A program made the position numbers and the translations under genes. 64,000 nucleotides of DNA, from NCBI RefSeq assembly GCF_003966225.1, contig NZ_RXNU01000003.1, forward strand, positions 473,007-537,006, in the 5' to 3' direction. Origin of the DNA: Shewanella canadensis (GTDB taxonomy: Bacteria; Pseudomonadota; Gammaproteobacteria; Enterobacterales; Shewanellaceae). Of the stretch, positions 1 through 8,261 are shown one piece after another (within the stretch, counting starts at the first letter, position 1; each line of letters starts with the position of its first letter). Below the pieces are notes generated by a model. It had not been told where the DNA came from. It was given only the letters and a program-made list of their open reading frames with translations, and made no database searches.

Positions 1-477
1 GGTGCATTATTGGCGCTCAATGGTGAAGACTCCTCGCTACGCACCACCTTGATGTCTGATTATGAAACTAAGTGGAGTGAGACGCCATTGGTGATGGATA
101 AGTGGCTCTCTTTACAGGCTACGTGTGCATCGGATACCTGTTTACAGCAGCTGAAAAGGTTAACAAAGCATCAATCATTTAGCTTCTCTAATCCTAACCG
201 AGTGCGTTCGTTAATTGGCGCATTTGCGGCTGCAAACACGGTACAGTTCCATAAACTCGATGGCAGCGGTTATGAGTTTATAACCGACACTATCATCAAA
301 CTCAATACGTTAAACCCGCAAGTGGCGGCCAGGATAATTACGCCTCTTATTCAGTTTAAGAAGTTTGACCAAGCCAGACAGTTACTGATGAAAGCGTCGC
401 TTAAACGGATATTAGGACTCGAAGACTTGTCAAAAGATCTGTTTGAGAAAGTGTCAAAAGCGCTCGATTGTAAGTAA
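1..477 (+). CDS. pepN: Aminopeptidase N, C-terminal part (gene cut by window edge)
   Basis: The open frame runs from base 1, so only the last 158 or so codons are present. PepN is a cytosolic M1-family zinc aminopeptidase that removes N-terminal residues from peptides; its catalytic HExxH domain would lie to the left of the window. The visible part matches the helical C-terminal domain of the enterobacterial enzyme, including the stretch NPNRVRSLIGAF, the DGSGYEF segment, NPQVAARII and the end LSKDLFEKVSKAL. A hairpin follows the stop codon. The identification rests on remembered similarity of these segments to E. coli PepN and is firm for the family. Confidence 0.93.
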   Translation, partial: GALLALNGEDSSLRTTLMSDYETKWSETPLVMDKWLSLQATCASDTCLQQLKRLTKHQSFSFSNPNRVRSLIGAFAAANTVQFHKLDGSGYEFITDTIIKLNTLNPQVAARIITPLIQFKKFDQARQLLMKASLKRILGLEDLSKDLFEKVSKALDCK

Positions 478-493
478 AATACGCTTATCGATG

Positions 494-525
494 ATGACTC
501 CCTGCAGTCCTAAGTGGGGAGTCAT
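494..525 (+). terminator. Hairpin after pepN, possible weak terminator
   Basis: ATGACTCCC pairs perfectly with GGGAGTCAT (9 bp) around a 14-nt loop, 17 bases after the pepN stop. No T-run follows, so it may be an mRNA-end stabilising hairpin rather than a strong intrinsic terminator. Confidence 0.45.
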
Positions 526-590
526 AATCTGTTGTGGTCTTCTGTGTTTTATTTAGTTAGTTTTGTTTCTCATTGTTTTAGTTTGAAAAT

Positions 591-806
591 ATGACCTTTT
601 ATTTTTCTTTAAACGTAAGTTTTCACGAATTTCAACGCTATTATCAGGGGCATGTCGACAAAGTCGAAGTGCATGATAGCCATGGAAGGAAGCTTTGGAT
701 CAACGGCCGTCATTTTCGCCGGTTTTTAACTCGCTCCGGTGTTCATGGTAATTTTAAATTGGAGCTGACAGAAAAGGGAGAGCTGCTTTCTCTGCAAAAA
801 ATTTAG
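591..806 (+). CDS. DUF2835 family protein
   Basis: A 71-residue protein with the pattern of the DUF2835 family: an N-terminal FYFSLNVSFHEFQRYYQG segment, a central GRKLWINGRHFRRFLTRSGVHG block and a short C-terminal strand. These small proteins are usual next to pepN in gammaproteobacteria and their function is unknown; the predicted fold is a small beta-rich domain with basic residues that could contact nucleic acid, which is only inference. It has its own 113-bp upstream gap after pepN and is probably transcribed independently or by readthrough. No signal peptide or membrane segment is visible. Confidence 0.8.
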   Translation: MTFYFSLNVSFHEFQRYYQGHVDKVEVHDSHGRKLWINGRHFRRFLTRSGVHGNFKLELTEKGELLSLQKI

Positions 807-1133
807 CTATAAGCATTAGAGTAATTACTTCAAACGAGTGATTAATTTCATATTGCCAATCACTCGTACTCCGCTTTACGTAATCCTTTGTTATCACACT
901 ACTTCTTCTTCCCTTTTTACTTGTAAGCCCATCTTCTTCCCTACTATTTAAATCAAGCGTTTAAATTATTGTTTTATTTTTAGCTAAGGTACTTAAATCT
1001 TTAGAAGATTTTCTCGAATTCCATCTTGCTCATCAGATGTAAATACTGTAACAATGGTGTTACCTGTAGGCTAACAAGATGTTGGTTGACATTCCTATAA
1101 CAAGAATCCAGCAGGTTATGGAGAGAAGCTAAA
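807..1133 (+). promoter_or_regulatory. Intergenic leader of the DUF1302 operon
   Basis: A 327-bp AT-rich gap with no convincing gene. At 1048-1063 lies an inverted repeat, GTAAC-N6-GTTAC, about 70 bases before the next start, a plausible operator for a regulator I cannot name. A TTGACA at 1086-1091 has no good -10 at normal spacing. The ribosome binding site GGAGAG sits just before the start at 1134. Confidence 0.35.
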
Positions 1134-3194
1134 ATGAAAAAGGTTATAAACGGCTTTAACAAGTCGACGCTTACTTTGGGGATCGTAGCGGCACTCAGTA
1201 TGGGAGTTACTTCCGGTGTCAACGCTGTATCATTTGATTGGGGAGAAGTTCAAGGAACATTCGATTCAACCTTCTCTGCCGGCGCGAGCTGGCGGGTAGA
1301 GGGACGTGACTGGGATAACAATATTGGTAAAGTGAATCATCCCAGGTTTGATTGGTCTAATTACTCTGCGTTCAATAATACTAAATATACCTCCGCCGAG
1401 ATTTGGGCTCAACCTGGGTCATATTCCAGTAATGGCGACTTGGGTAATCTACTCTATTCCCAAGGCGATACAACGGCGGTTGTGTTCAAGGGTTTACACG
1501 AACTTTCACTGAAATACAAAAACTTCGGCATCTTCGCTCGTGGCATGTACTTCTATGATCAGAAAGCGAATAACGGCGACTATGGTTATAGCGATCCGTT
1601 AACGGGTAAAGAGTACGATCCTTGTATGGACTCGGAAGCATCGAAAGTACAATGTAAAGATGTGCGCTTGCTCGATGCTTTTGTTTACGGCGACTTCGAT
1701 TTCAATGATGGGGCTAACCCGCTTACCATTCGTGTCGGTAACCAGGTGGTTTCTTGGGGTGAAAGTACCCTGATACCTCACGGCATCGGTGTGATTAACC
1801 CTGTCGATCTCAATATCCTTAATGCGCCGGGCGCCGAGCTTAAAGAAGCATTCAGACCTCAGGGAATGGTGTGGGCATCGTTTGGAATGACAGACGAGCT
1901 ATCGGTCGAAGCCTTCTACCAATATGACTGGGAGCCTGTCTGGGTACCTACACCTGGTTCATACTTCTCGACCAATGATTTTGCCGGTTATGGTGGTTAT
2001 GGCCAGAATGCTCAGTTAGGTTTTCAGGCGAACCCGGATATGAATCTGGAGTTCCTCGAAGCGGAATACAACAAACTTGCCCAGATGGTTATCTCAGGTG
2101 ATTATGACTCGGCGACACTTGGCGCATTAGCCTTAGCCTATCCGATGAAGTCAACTCTGGTACAAGATCAAGCCAGTGCCAGTGATTCGGGTCAGTACGG
2201 TGTAAAACTGGGTTACTACTCTCCCGCTCTGGGTGAGACCGAGTTTGGCCTCTATTACATGAATTATCATAGCCGTAGACCTCTGATTAGCGGTACGACT
2301 GCCGACTTTGGTCAACAGGCGATCGCCAATGATCTAGGTACTCTCGGCGCGCTTGCGGCGACGGGCGGAACGGTTGACCGTGATGTGCTGCTTGGCTTAG
2401 AGACCTTCTCCAAGGCGCAGATCGAATATCCTGAAGATATTCAACTCTATGGCTTCAGTTTCAATACATTAATCGGTGATACTTCGGTTGCCGGTGAAAT
2501 TGCTCACCGTCAGGATGAACCACTGCAGATTGATGATGTTGAACTGCTTTTCGCCGCTATGCCGCAGCAGCTGGCTAATGCGGGTATAGCCCCTGAGTTA
2601 GATGGTGTTTCACAATACACCTCTTATGTTAACGACGTGGGACCTGGTGAGTATGCAGAGGGCTTTATACGCCTGGATACCACTCAAGCCCAAGCGACCT
2701 TTACTCACCTGTTCGGTCCAACATTAGGCACGAGTAATTTGGTTATGTTAGCCGAGATTGGTGGCGTGTGGATCCATGATATGCCTGGTTTTGATGAGTT
2801 AAGACTCAATGGACCGGGGACTGCGCGTTCGGGTGGAAATCCGGATATGCCAGGCATCATCGAAGTTTTGCATAACGGTCCTGAGACCAACCCATTCCCA
2901 ACTGATTTTGCCTGGGGTTATCGTTTAGTCGCTAAGGCTGATTACAACAACCTGTTTTCTGGTGTCAATATGTCTCCTCGTGTGATCTTCTCACATGATG
3001 TAGAGGGTATTACGCCCGATCCTATGTTTCTGTTCACCGAAGGAAAGAAATCAGTTTCTGTCGGCGTAAACTTCGATTATCAGAATCGTTGGGGTGCAGA
3101 TTTCTCCTACAATAGCTTCTTTGGTGGCGTAGGAACGACTAACCAGATGTCAGACCGTGATTACGTATCATTTAACATCAAGTACTCAATCTAA
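1134..3194 (+). CDS. DUF1302 outer-membrane beta-barrel protein
   Basis: A 686-residue exported protein. Residues 1-31 form a signal peptide ending near GVNAVSF. The rest is rich in alternating aromatic and polar residues, typical of barrel strands, and ends in an aromatic-rich strand finishing ...FNIKYSI, as expected for outer-membrane insertion. Segments such as GNQVVSWGEST, INPVDLNILNAPGAELKEAFRPQGM and the YGFSFNT region are hallmarks of the DUF1302 family, which has been proposed to carry hydrophobic compounds but is poorly characterised. It is first of four closely spaced genes (19 bp to DUF1329). The start has a GGAGAG ribosome site. Function as a barrel is well supported; the substrate is unknown. 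Confidence 0.87.
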   Translation: MKKVINGFNKSTLTLGIVAALSMGVTSGVNAVSFDWGEVQGTFDSTFSAGASWRVEGRDWDNNIGKVNHPRFDWSNYSAFNNTKYTSAEIWAQPGSYSSNGDLGNLLYSQGDTTAVVFKGLHELSLKYKNFGIFARGMYFYDQKANNGDYGYSDPLTGKEYDPCMDSEASKVQCKDVRLLDAFVYGDFDFNDGANPLTIRVGNQVVSWGESTLIPHGIGVINPVDLNILNAPGAELKEAFRPQGMVWASFGMTDELSVEAFYQYDWEPVWVPTPGSYFSTNDFAGYGGYGQNAQLGFQANPDMNLEFLEAEYNKLAQMVISGDYDSATLGALALAYPMKSTLVQDQASASDSGQYGVKLGYYSPALGETEFGLYYMNYHSRRPLISGTTADFGQQAIANDLGTLGALAATGGTVDRDVLLGLETFSKAQIEYPEDIQLYGFSFNTLIGDTSVAGEIAHRQDEPLQIDDVELLFAAMPQQLANAGIAPELDGVSQYTSYVNDVGPGEYAEGFIRLDTTQAQATFTHLFGPTLGTSNLVMLAEIGGVWIHDMPGFDELRLNGPGTARSGGNPDMPGIIEVLHNGPETNPFPTDFAWGYRLVAKADYNNLFSGVNMSPRVIFSHDVEGITPDPMFLFTEGKKSVSVGVNFDYQNRWGADFSYNSFFGGVGTTNQMSDRDYVSFNIKYSI

Positions 3195-3212
3195 ATCACA
3201 AGGACAATAACA

Positions 3213-4577
3213 ATGAATAAACTTGGGATATTGTCGGCGTCTGTGATGCTAGCACTCAGTGCGCCAGCCGCATTGGCTAAAGTTACAGATGCTGAAGCTG
3301 CAAAGCTTGGAACCGAATTAACGCCACTCGGTGGTGTTAAAGCCGGTAATGCCGATGGTTCGATTCCTGCCTGGGATGGTGGGATAACGTCCGCCATAGC
3401 AGGTTATGAGAAGGGGATGCATCATCCGGATCCTTTTCCTCAGGACAAGATTGAATTTACGATAACCAATGCCAATAAAGATAAATACAAGGCTCATCTG
3501 ACCGATGGTCAGAGAAAGTTATTTGAACTTTATCCTGACACCTACAAGATGAATGTCTATCAGACCAGACGTACCGCTTCTGTGCCTCAGTTTGTCTATG
3601 ATGCGACTAAAGCCAATGCGACCCGTGCTGAACTTGTATCTGAAGGTAACGGCGTTAAAGGTGCATCCATTGGTGTGCCATTCCCTATGCCTGAAAATGG
3701 TTTAGAGGTTATCTGGAACCATGTACTGCGTTTTCGTGGTGTGGATGTAGAAACTTCCCGTAGCCAAGCCGCGCCGACGGCGAGTGGTAGTTATACCTTA
3801 GTTGAAACCGCCGAGGAGATACGTTTTCAGTATTCTCGTCCGGAGATCACCTTAGATAAACTCAATGCTTCAAATACCTTGTTCTACTTTAAGCAGGTCG
3901 TGACACAACCGGCGCGTCTTGCGGGTACTGCACTACTGGTTAAAGAGACCATGGATCAAGAAGCATTACCTCGTCAGGCGTGGACCTATAACACAGGTCA
4001 ACGCCGTGTCCGTAAGGCCCCTAATGTGGCCTTCGATACACCGGGTTCTGTATCTGACGGTCTTAGAACGACGGATGACTTTGACATGTTTAACGGCTCT
4101 CCTGTTCGTTATAACTGGGAGTTGATCGGTAAGCAGGAAGTCTACATTCCCTATAATGATTACAAGCTACATTCGGATAAACTCGAGTACGACCAGATTA
4201 TTCATCCCGGTCATGTGAATCCTGAGCTTGTGCGTTGGGAAAAGCACCGTGTTTGGGTTGTCAAAGCTCAGCTTAAAGAGGGGATGCGTCATATTTATAA
4301 GACGCGTACTTTCTATATAGATGAGGATTCCTGGCAGGTATCGCTAGCCGATATCTATGATAATCGTGATGAGTTATATCGTGTTGCCTTTGCGCATGCT
4401 ATTAACTATTACGAAGTACCGACACATTGGACTACGCTTGAGGTCTTCCATGATCTTCAATCCCGTCGTTATATCGCAATGGGACTCGATAATGAAGGCC
4501 GTATGTATAACTTTGATGCCAAGCTGAGTGAAGCTAACTTCACCCCTGCGGCGTTAAGACGTGCCGGTATTCGTTAA
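3213..4577 (+). CDS. DUF1329 periplasmic LolA/LolB-like protein
   Basis: A 454-residue protein with a clear signal peptide (MNKLGILSASVMLALSAPAALAK), so the mature form is periplasmic or attached to the outer membrane. DUF1329 members are large proteins grouped with the LolA/LolB fold, a half-barrel that holds lipid chains; many databases call them outer membrane lipoprotein-sorting proteins. Recognisable pieces are the early GTELTPLGGVKAGNADG and GSIPAWDGGI blocks and the late YIDEDSWQVSLADIYDNR and YRVAFAHAINYYE blocks. The start at 3213 follows an AAGGA ribosome site. It sits between the DUF1302 barrel and the YCF48 protein, the arrangement seen in other gammaproteobacteria. The ligand cannot be read from sequence. 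Confidence 0.87.
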   Translation: MNKLGILSASVMLALSAPAALAKVTDAEAAKLGTELTPLGGVKAGNADGSIPAWDGGITSAIAGYEKGMHHPDPFPQDKIEFTITNANKDKYKAHLTDGQRKLFELYPDTYKMNVYQTRRTASVPQFVYDATKANATRAELVSEGNGVKGASIGVPFPMPENGLEVIWNHVLRFRGVDVETSRSQAAPTASGSYTLVETAEEIRFQYSRPEITLDKLNASNTLFYFKQVVTQPARLAGTALLVKETMDQEALPRQAWTYNTGQRRVRKAPNVAFDTPGSVSDGLRTTDDFDMFNGSPVRYNWELIGKQEVYIPYNDYKLHSDKLEYDQIIHPGHVNPELVRWEKHRVWVVKAQLKEGMRHIYKTRTFYIDEDSWQVSLADIYDNRDELYRVAFAHAINYYEVPTHWTTLEVFHDLQSRRYIAMGLDNEGRMYNFDAKLSEANFTPAALRRAGIR

Positions 4578-4590
4578 TCCTCCGATACAA

Positions 4591-4614
4591 AAGGGGCATC
4601 GATAGGGTGCCCCT
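4591..4614 (+). other. Intra-operon hairpin
   Basis: AGGGGCA pairs with TGCCCCT (7 bp) in the 58-bp gap between the DUF1329 and YCF48 genes. There is no T-run after it. It may protect the 3' end of the upstream two-gene mRNA and so set a higher expression of the barrel and carrier than of the downstream genes; this is inference. Confidence 0.4.
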
Positions 4615-4635
4615 ATATCTCTTAAGGAAGTCTGT

Positions 4636-5661
4636 ATGTTGTTTAGCATGCTTCGATTTGTTTTTGTTTGTTTAATCGCTACCCTTTTTCTGTCACCTGT
4701 AGCTCAGGCGAGTGATGCAAACAGTTCAAGTAGTCAAATTCAGCCATTAGCCATCGAGTCGATCATCCTCGATATCGCGACTAAGGGCGCCACTACAGTT
4801 GCCGTCGGTGAACGCGGACACGTTTTCATTCTTAATGGTGAAAAAGAGGGGTTGTGGACGCAAGTTTTAACGCCGACGCAGGCCCACCTCACGAAAGTAT
4901 TGTTTATCACTCCTGAACTTGGTTGGGCGGTTGGTCATGATGCGACCATTATTCATACCATCGATGCCGGCCTGACCTGGCAGTTACAGATGAGCTCGCC
5001 AGAGATCGAAAAACCTTTGATGGATATTCTCTTCTTTGATGAACTAAATGGTGTGGCTATAGGTGCTTATGGCTTGTTCTATAGAACGTCTGATGGCGGT
5101 CAAACATGGTTAGGCGAATACCATGAAGAGCTACTGTTTGAGGAAGATGTCAGCTATCTTGCCGAGTTAAAGGCAGAAGATGAGGCGCTCTATCTAAGTG
5201 AACGCAGTGCTTTGCTTCCGCACTTTAACCGCTTAAACGTGCTGTCTAACGGTCAACTCATTATGGTCGGAGAGCTTGGCTTAGTTGCCGTGTCAGACAA
5301 TCAAGGCAAACAGTGGACCAAAGTTGACTTCATCTATGAAGGCTCCCTGTTCAATACCATTCAACTCAACAACACTATTTTCGTCATGGGGCTGCGAGGT
5401 CATATTTTCCAAACTGATCTCGATATGGGCAGCTGGAAAGAGGTGAAATTACCTGTCGAGTCTACGATTAACGGCGCTTTGCCGAACAATGATGGCGGGT
5501 TGGTTTTAGTGGGTAATGCCGGTGTGATAATTGATGTACCCGCTCAGGGAGAGAGTAAGATTATTCATCAGCGACAGGGAGAGAATCTCGTTGCTATTAA
5601 TCAAGATCCACAGGGACATATTTGGGTGGCAGGAACAAAAGGCCTCTTCGAATTAAAATAA
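4636..5661 (+). CDS. YCF48-like beta-propeller protein
   Basis: A 341-residue exported protein: signal peptide in residues 1-26 (ending VAQA), followed by repeated propeller blades. The repeats show the BNR/YCF48 signature of aromatic-Asp-Gly-Gly turns, for example TIDAGLTWQ, RTSDGGQTW and VSDNQGKQW, each followed by a hydrophobic strand. YCF48 itself is a photosystem II assembly factor, but bacterial relatives with no photosynthesis act as periplasmic scaffolds of unknown role. The start has an AAGGAAG ribosome site. Only 16 bp separate it from the RND permease gene, arguing that the two are translated from one message and act together. Confidence 0.83.
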   Translation: MLFSMLRFVFVCLIATLFLSPVAQASDANSSSSQIQPLAIESIILDIATKGATTVAVGERGHVFILNGEKEGLWTQVLTPTQAHLTKVLFITPELGWAVGHDATIIHTIDAGLTWQLQMSSPEIEKPLMDILFFDELNGVAIGAYGLFYRTSDGGQTWLGEYHEELLFEEDVSYLAELKAEDEALYLSERSALLPHFNRLNVLSNGQLIMVGELGLVAVSDNQGKQWTKVDFIYEGSLFNTIQLNNTIFVMGLRGHIFQTDLDMGSWKEVKLPVESTINGALPNNDGGLVLVGNAGVIIDVPAQGESKIIHQRQGENLVAINQDPQGHIWVAGTKGLFELK

Positions 5662-5677
5662 TAATAGGATCCTTAAG

Positions 5678-7996
5678 ATGTTAGATAAAATGGTTAATGG
5701 ACTTGAATCCTATCTATTCAGGCATAGAGCATTTGTTATTCTTGTTTTTTTAGTCACGACAGTGTTCTTAGGCTTACAGGCAAGCAACCTTAAAATGGAT
5801 GCTGCCTTTATTAAGAACATTCCGCTCAACCATACTTATATGCAGACCTACCTCAAGCATCAAAAACAGTTTGGTGGGGCTAATAGTATTATGGTTGCGG
5901 TTGAAGACAGGAGTGGTGATATCTTCAACGAGCGTTTCTTCGATGCGTTAAAGAATGTTCACGATCAGTTGTTCTTCATTCCTGGTGTCGACAGGGCACA
6001 GGTTAAGTCTCTGTTTTCGCCATCGACGCGTTTTACTGAGGTGGTCGAAGATGGCTTTGCGGGCGGCCCGGTTATACCGGCAGACTTCTCGACAACAACC
6101 GCCGGACTCTCCGTTGTAAGAAATAATATTGAAAAAGCCGGTATTGTAGGCAGACTCATTGCTGAAGATTATTCGGCGGCCATGGTGTCAGCTCAACTGA
6201 TGGATTTTGACCCTCAAACGGGTGAGCCATTAGACACACTTGCATTTGCATCTCAGCTTGAAGAGGAGCTGCGAACTCAATACGAAAATGACGACATAAA
6301 AATTCACATTATCGGTTTTGCCAAGATGGCGGGTGATGTTGCCGATGGTGCCAAGGGAGTCGTGCTGTTTTTCCTGATAGCGATCATCGTGACCGCTATC
6401 ATGGTCTATCTGTTTTCAAAATCGCTGATACTGACTTTTTTGCCACTCGCTTGTAGTTTAATCGCCGTGATCTGGCAATTGGGATTACTGACCGTGGTTG
6501 GGTTTGGTTTAGACCCGATGTCAATTTTGATCCCTTTCCTTGTCTTTGCCATTGGCGTGAGTCACAGCGTACAGATGATCAACGCGGTCAGGCGCAGGGT
6601 GGCCGATGGCAAGTCGACTAAATCAGCAGCAGCCTCGGCGTTCAGAAGTTTGTTGATCCCCGGTGGAATCGCGCTCTTGTCTGACACTGTGGGTTTTCTA
6701 ACTTTGCTGGCGATTGATATCGGTATTATTCGGGAGTTGGCGATATCGGCTTCTTTAGGCGTTGGTGTCATCATTCTCACCAACTTGATTTTATTGCCCT
6801 TGGTTATCTCATACACCCAGGTTACTCCACCGAAAAGGTCTCACGATCCTTCCAATGATGGAATAAACCATATCTGGAAGAAGCTGTCTGCGTTTGCCAC
6901 GACTAAATATGCCATCTGGGTGTTACTCATCACTACCGGGCTTTACGCTCTTGGCGCTCAGCAAGCTAGCCTGATGAAAGTGGGTGACCTGCAAGGCGGC
7001 GCGCCTGCACTTCATTTTGATTCTCGCTACAATCAGGATACTTTTTATATCACTGATAAGTTTTCAATTACTACCGATGTTATGACCGTGATTGTAGAAG
7101 CCTTTCCTGAAGCCTGTACTTATCATTCAGTTTTAACAGAAATTGATGAGTTTGAATGGCTGGTCCGTAACACGCCTGGTGTAGAGGCGACTGCAAGCCT
7201 AGCGTCTGTGGCTAAGCGCGTTAATGCCGGTTTCAACGAGGGAAATCCTAAGTGGCAAGTGTTACCACGTACTACGGCAAGCCTGGTACAAGCCGTTGGT
7301 CGAGTCCCGACCACATCGGGTTTGCTCAATGGTGATTGTTCTGTCATGCCTGTTTATCTGTTCCTAAAAGATCATAAGGCCGAAACCATTGAATTGGTGA
7401 TCGATAAAGTTAAGACTCTGGCAGCTGAAATGGATTCGGAAAAGCTGAAGTTTAAGTTGGCTTCAGGTCCTGTCGGTGTCATGGCGGCAACGAATGAGGC
7501 GGTGGCAGAAGCGCAGTTACCTATGATGCTGTACGTGTATGGTGCGGTCTTTATTCTCTGTTTAATCAGCTTTAGATCGCTACGGGCTACCGTAGCTGTC
7601 GTACTACCACTTTACGTTGTATCAACATTAGCTCAGGCACTGATGACGCAGCTCGATATCGGTCTGGCTGTTAGTACTCTGCCTGTTATCGCATTAGGGG
7701 TGGGTATCGGCGTCGATTATGGCATCTATATTCTTTCTACTATGGCTGTGAGGCTTAGAGATGGGATGCCTGTTCAGGAAGCCTACTATGAGGCGTTGGT
7801 TGAAAGGGGAAGTGCGGTTATATTCACCGGCCTTACACTAGCGATTGGTGTGAGCACCTGGTTCTTCTCTGCACTTAAGTTTCAAATGGATATGGGGATT
7901 CTTCTAACATTTATGTTTTTAGTTAATATGTTAGGAGCCATAATTATTTTGCCGGCAATCGGCGCCTTCTTTTGGCGAAAACCCAGAGTAGAATAG
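5678..7996 (+). CDS. RND/MMPL family inner-membrane permease
   Basis: A 772-residue integral membrane protein with the two-fold RND layout: a first membrane helix near residues 17-33, a large periplasmic loop (about 35-220), a block of membrane helices (about 225-375), a second lead helix near 410, a second periplasmic loop, and a final helix block (about 610-765). It is shorter than AcrB-type multidrug pumps and matches the MMPL/HpnN-like branch, which transports lipids or hopanoids. The motif GVGIGVDYGIYIL in the second helix block is the conserved membrane segment with the charged residue that couples to protons. As the last gene of the four-gene operon it would be the energised component. 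A strong terminator follows. The substrate is unknown. Confidence 0.87.
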   Translation: MLDKMVNGLESYLFRHRAFVILVFLVTTVFLGLQASNLKMDAAFIKNIPLNHTYMQTYLKHQKQFGGANSIMVAVEDRSGDIFNERFFDALKNVHDQLFFIPGVDRAQVKSLFSPSTRFTEVVEDGFAGGPVIPADFSTTTAGLSVVRNNIEKAGIVGRLIAEDYSAAMVSAQLMDFDPQTGEPLDTLAFASQLEEELRTQYENDDIKIHIIGFAKMAGDVADGAKGVVLFFLIAIIVTAIMVYLFSKSLILTFLPLACSLIAVIWQLGLLTVVGFGLDPMSILIPFLVFAIGVSHSVQMINAVRRRVADGKSTKSAAASAFRSLLIPGGIALLSDTVGFLTLLAIDIGIIRELAISASLGVGVIILTNLILLPLVISYTQVTPPKRSHDPSNDGINHIWKKLSAFATTKYAIWVLLITTGLYALGAQQASLMKVGDLQGGAPALHFDSRYNQDTFYITDKFSITTDVMTVIVEAFPEACTYHSVLTEIDEFEWLVRNTPGVEATASLASVAKRVNAGFNEGNPKWQVLPRTTASLVQAVGRVPTTSGLLNGDCSVMPVYLFLKDHKAETIELVIDKVKTLAAEMDSEKLKFKLASGPVGVMAATNEAVAEAQLPMMLYVYGAVFILCLISFRSLRATVAVVLPLYVVSTLAQALMTQLDIGLAVSTLPVIALGVGIGVDYGIYILSTMAVRLRDGMPVQEAYYEALVERGSAVIFTGLTLAIGVSTWFFSALKFQMDMGILLTFMFLVNMLGAIIILPAIGAFFWRKPRVE

Positions 7997-8002
7997 GGAT
8001 AG

Positions 8003-8026
8003 AGGGAGCTTCGGCTCCCTTTTTTA
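8003..8026 (+). terminator. Intrinsic terminator of the DUF1302-RND operon
   Basis: AGGGAGC-TTCG-GCTCCCT, a 7-bp stem with a stable UUCG tetraloop, followed by a run of T. It lies 6 bases after the stop codon of the permease gene. Confidence 0.93.
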
Positions 8027-8169
8027 TTACCCTGTTTTTTGCATAGTTACGCTCAAATGCCGATTGATTTTTCATCTTTAGCACAAAAATACCACTATTA
8101 CTGGTTTCGCAGAGGATCTACCACTAAAATAACACTCGAAAAATGGCAAGTTTAGTAATAGACTTCGCG

Positions 8170-8185
8170 CATGACCTAGGTCACA
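8170..8185 (+). promoter_or_regulatory. CRP-like operator upstream of NAD-GDH
   Basis: CATGACCTAGGTCACA matches the CRP consensus TGTGA-N6-TCACA at 8 of 10 half-site positions (one half perfect) and contains a 12-bp perfect palindrome, TGACCTAGGTCA, at 8172-8183. It lies 77 bp before the GDH start, a normal place for an activator. Two further short palindromes, GACCGGTC (8193-8200) and TTGTACAA (8204-8211), follow. Catabolite control of an amino-acid-degrading enzyme would make sense, but binding is inference. Confidence 0.5.
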
Positions 8186-8261
8186 TTCTCCAGACCGGTC
8201 ATTTGTACAAGCATCCCAAAAATTATAAAAGCGCTGCCATAGACCCTAAGGAAACAGCAAC

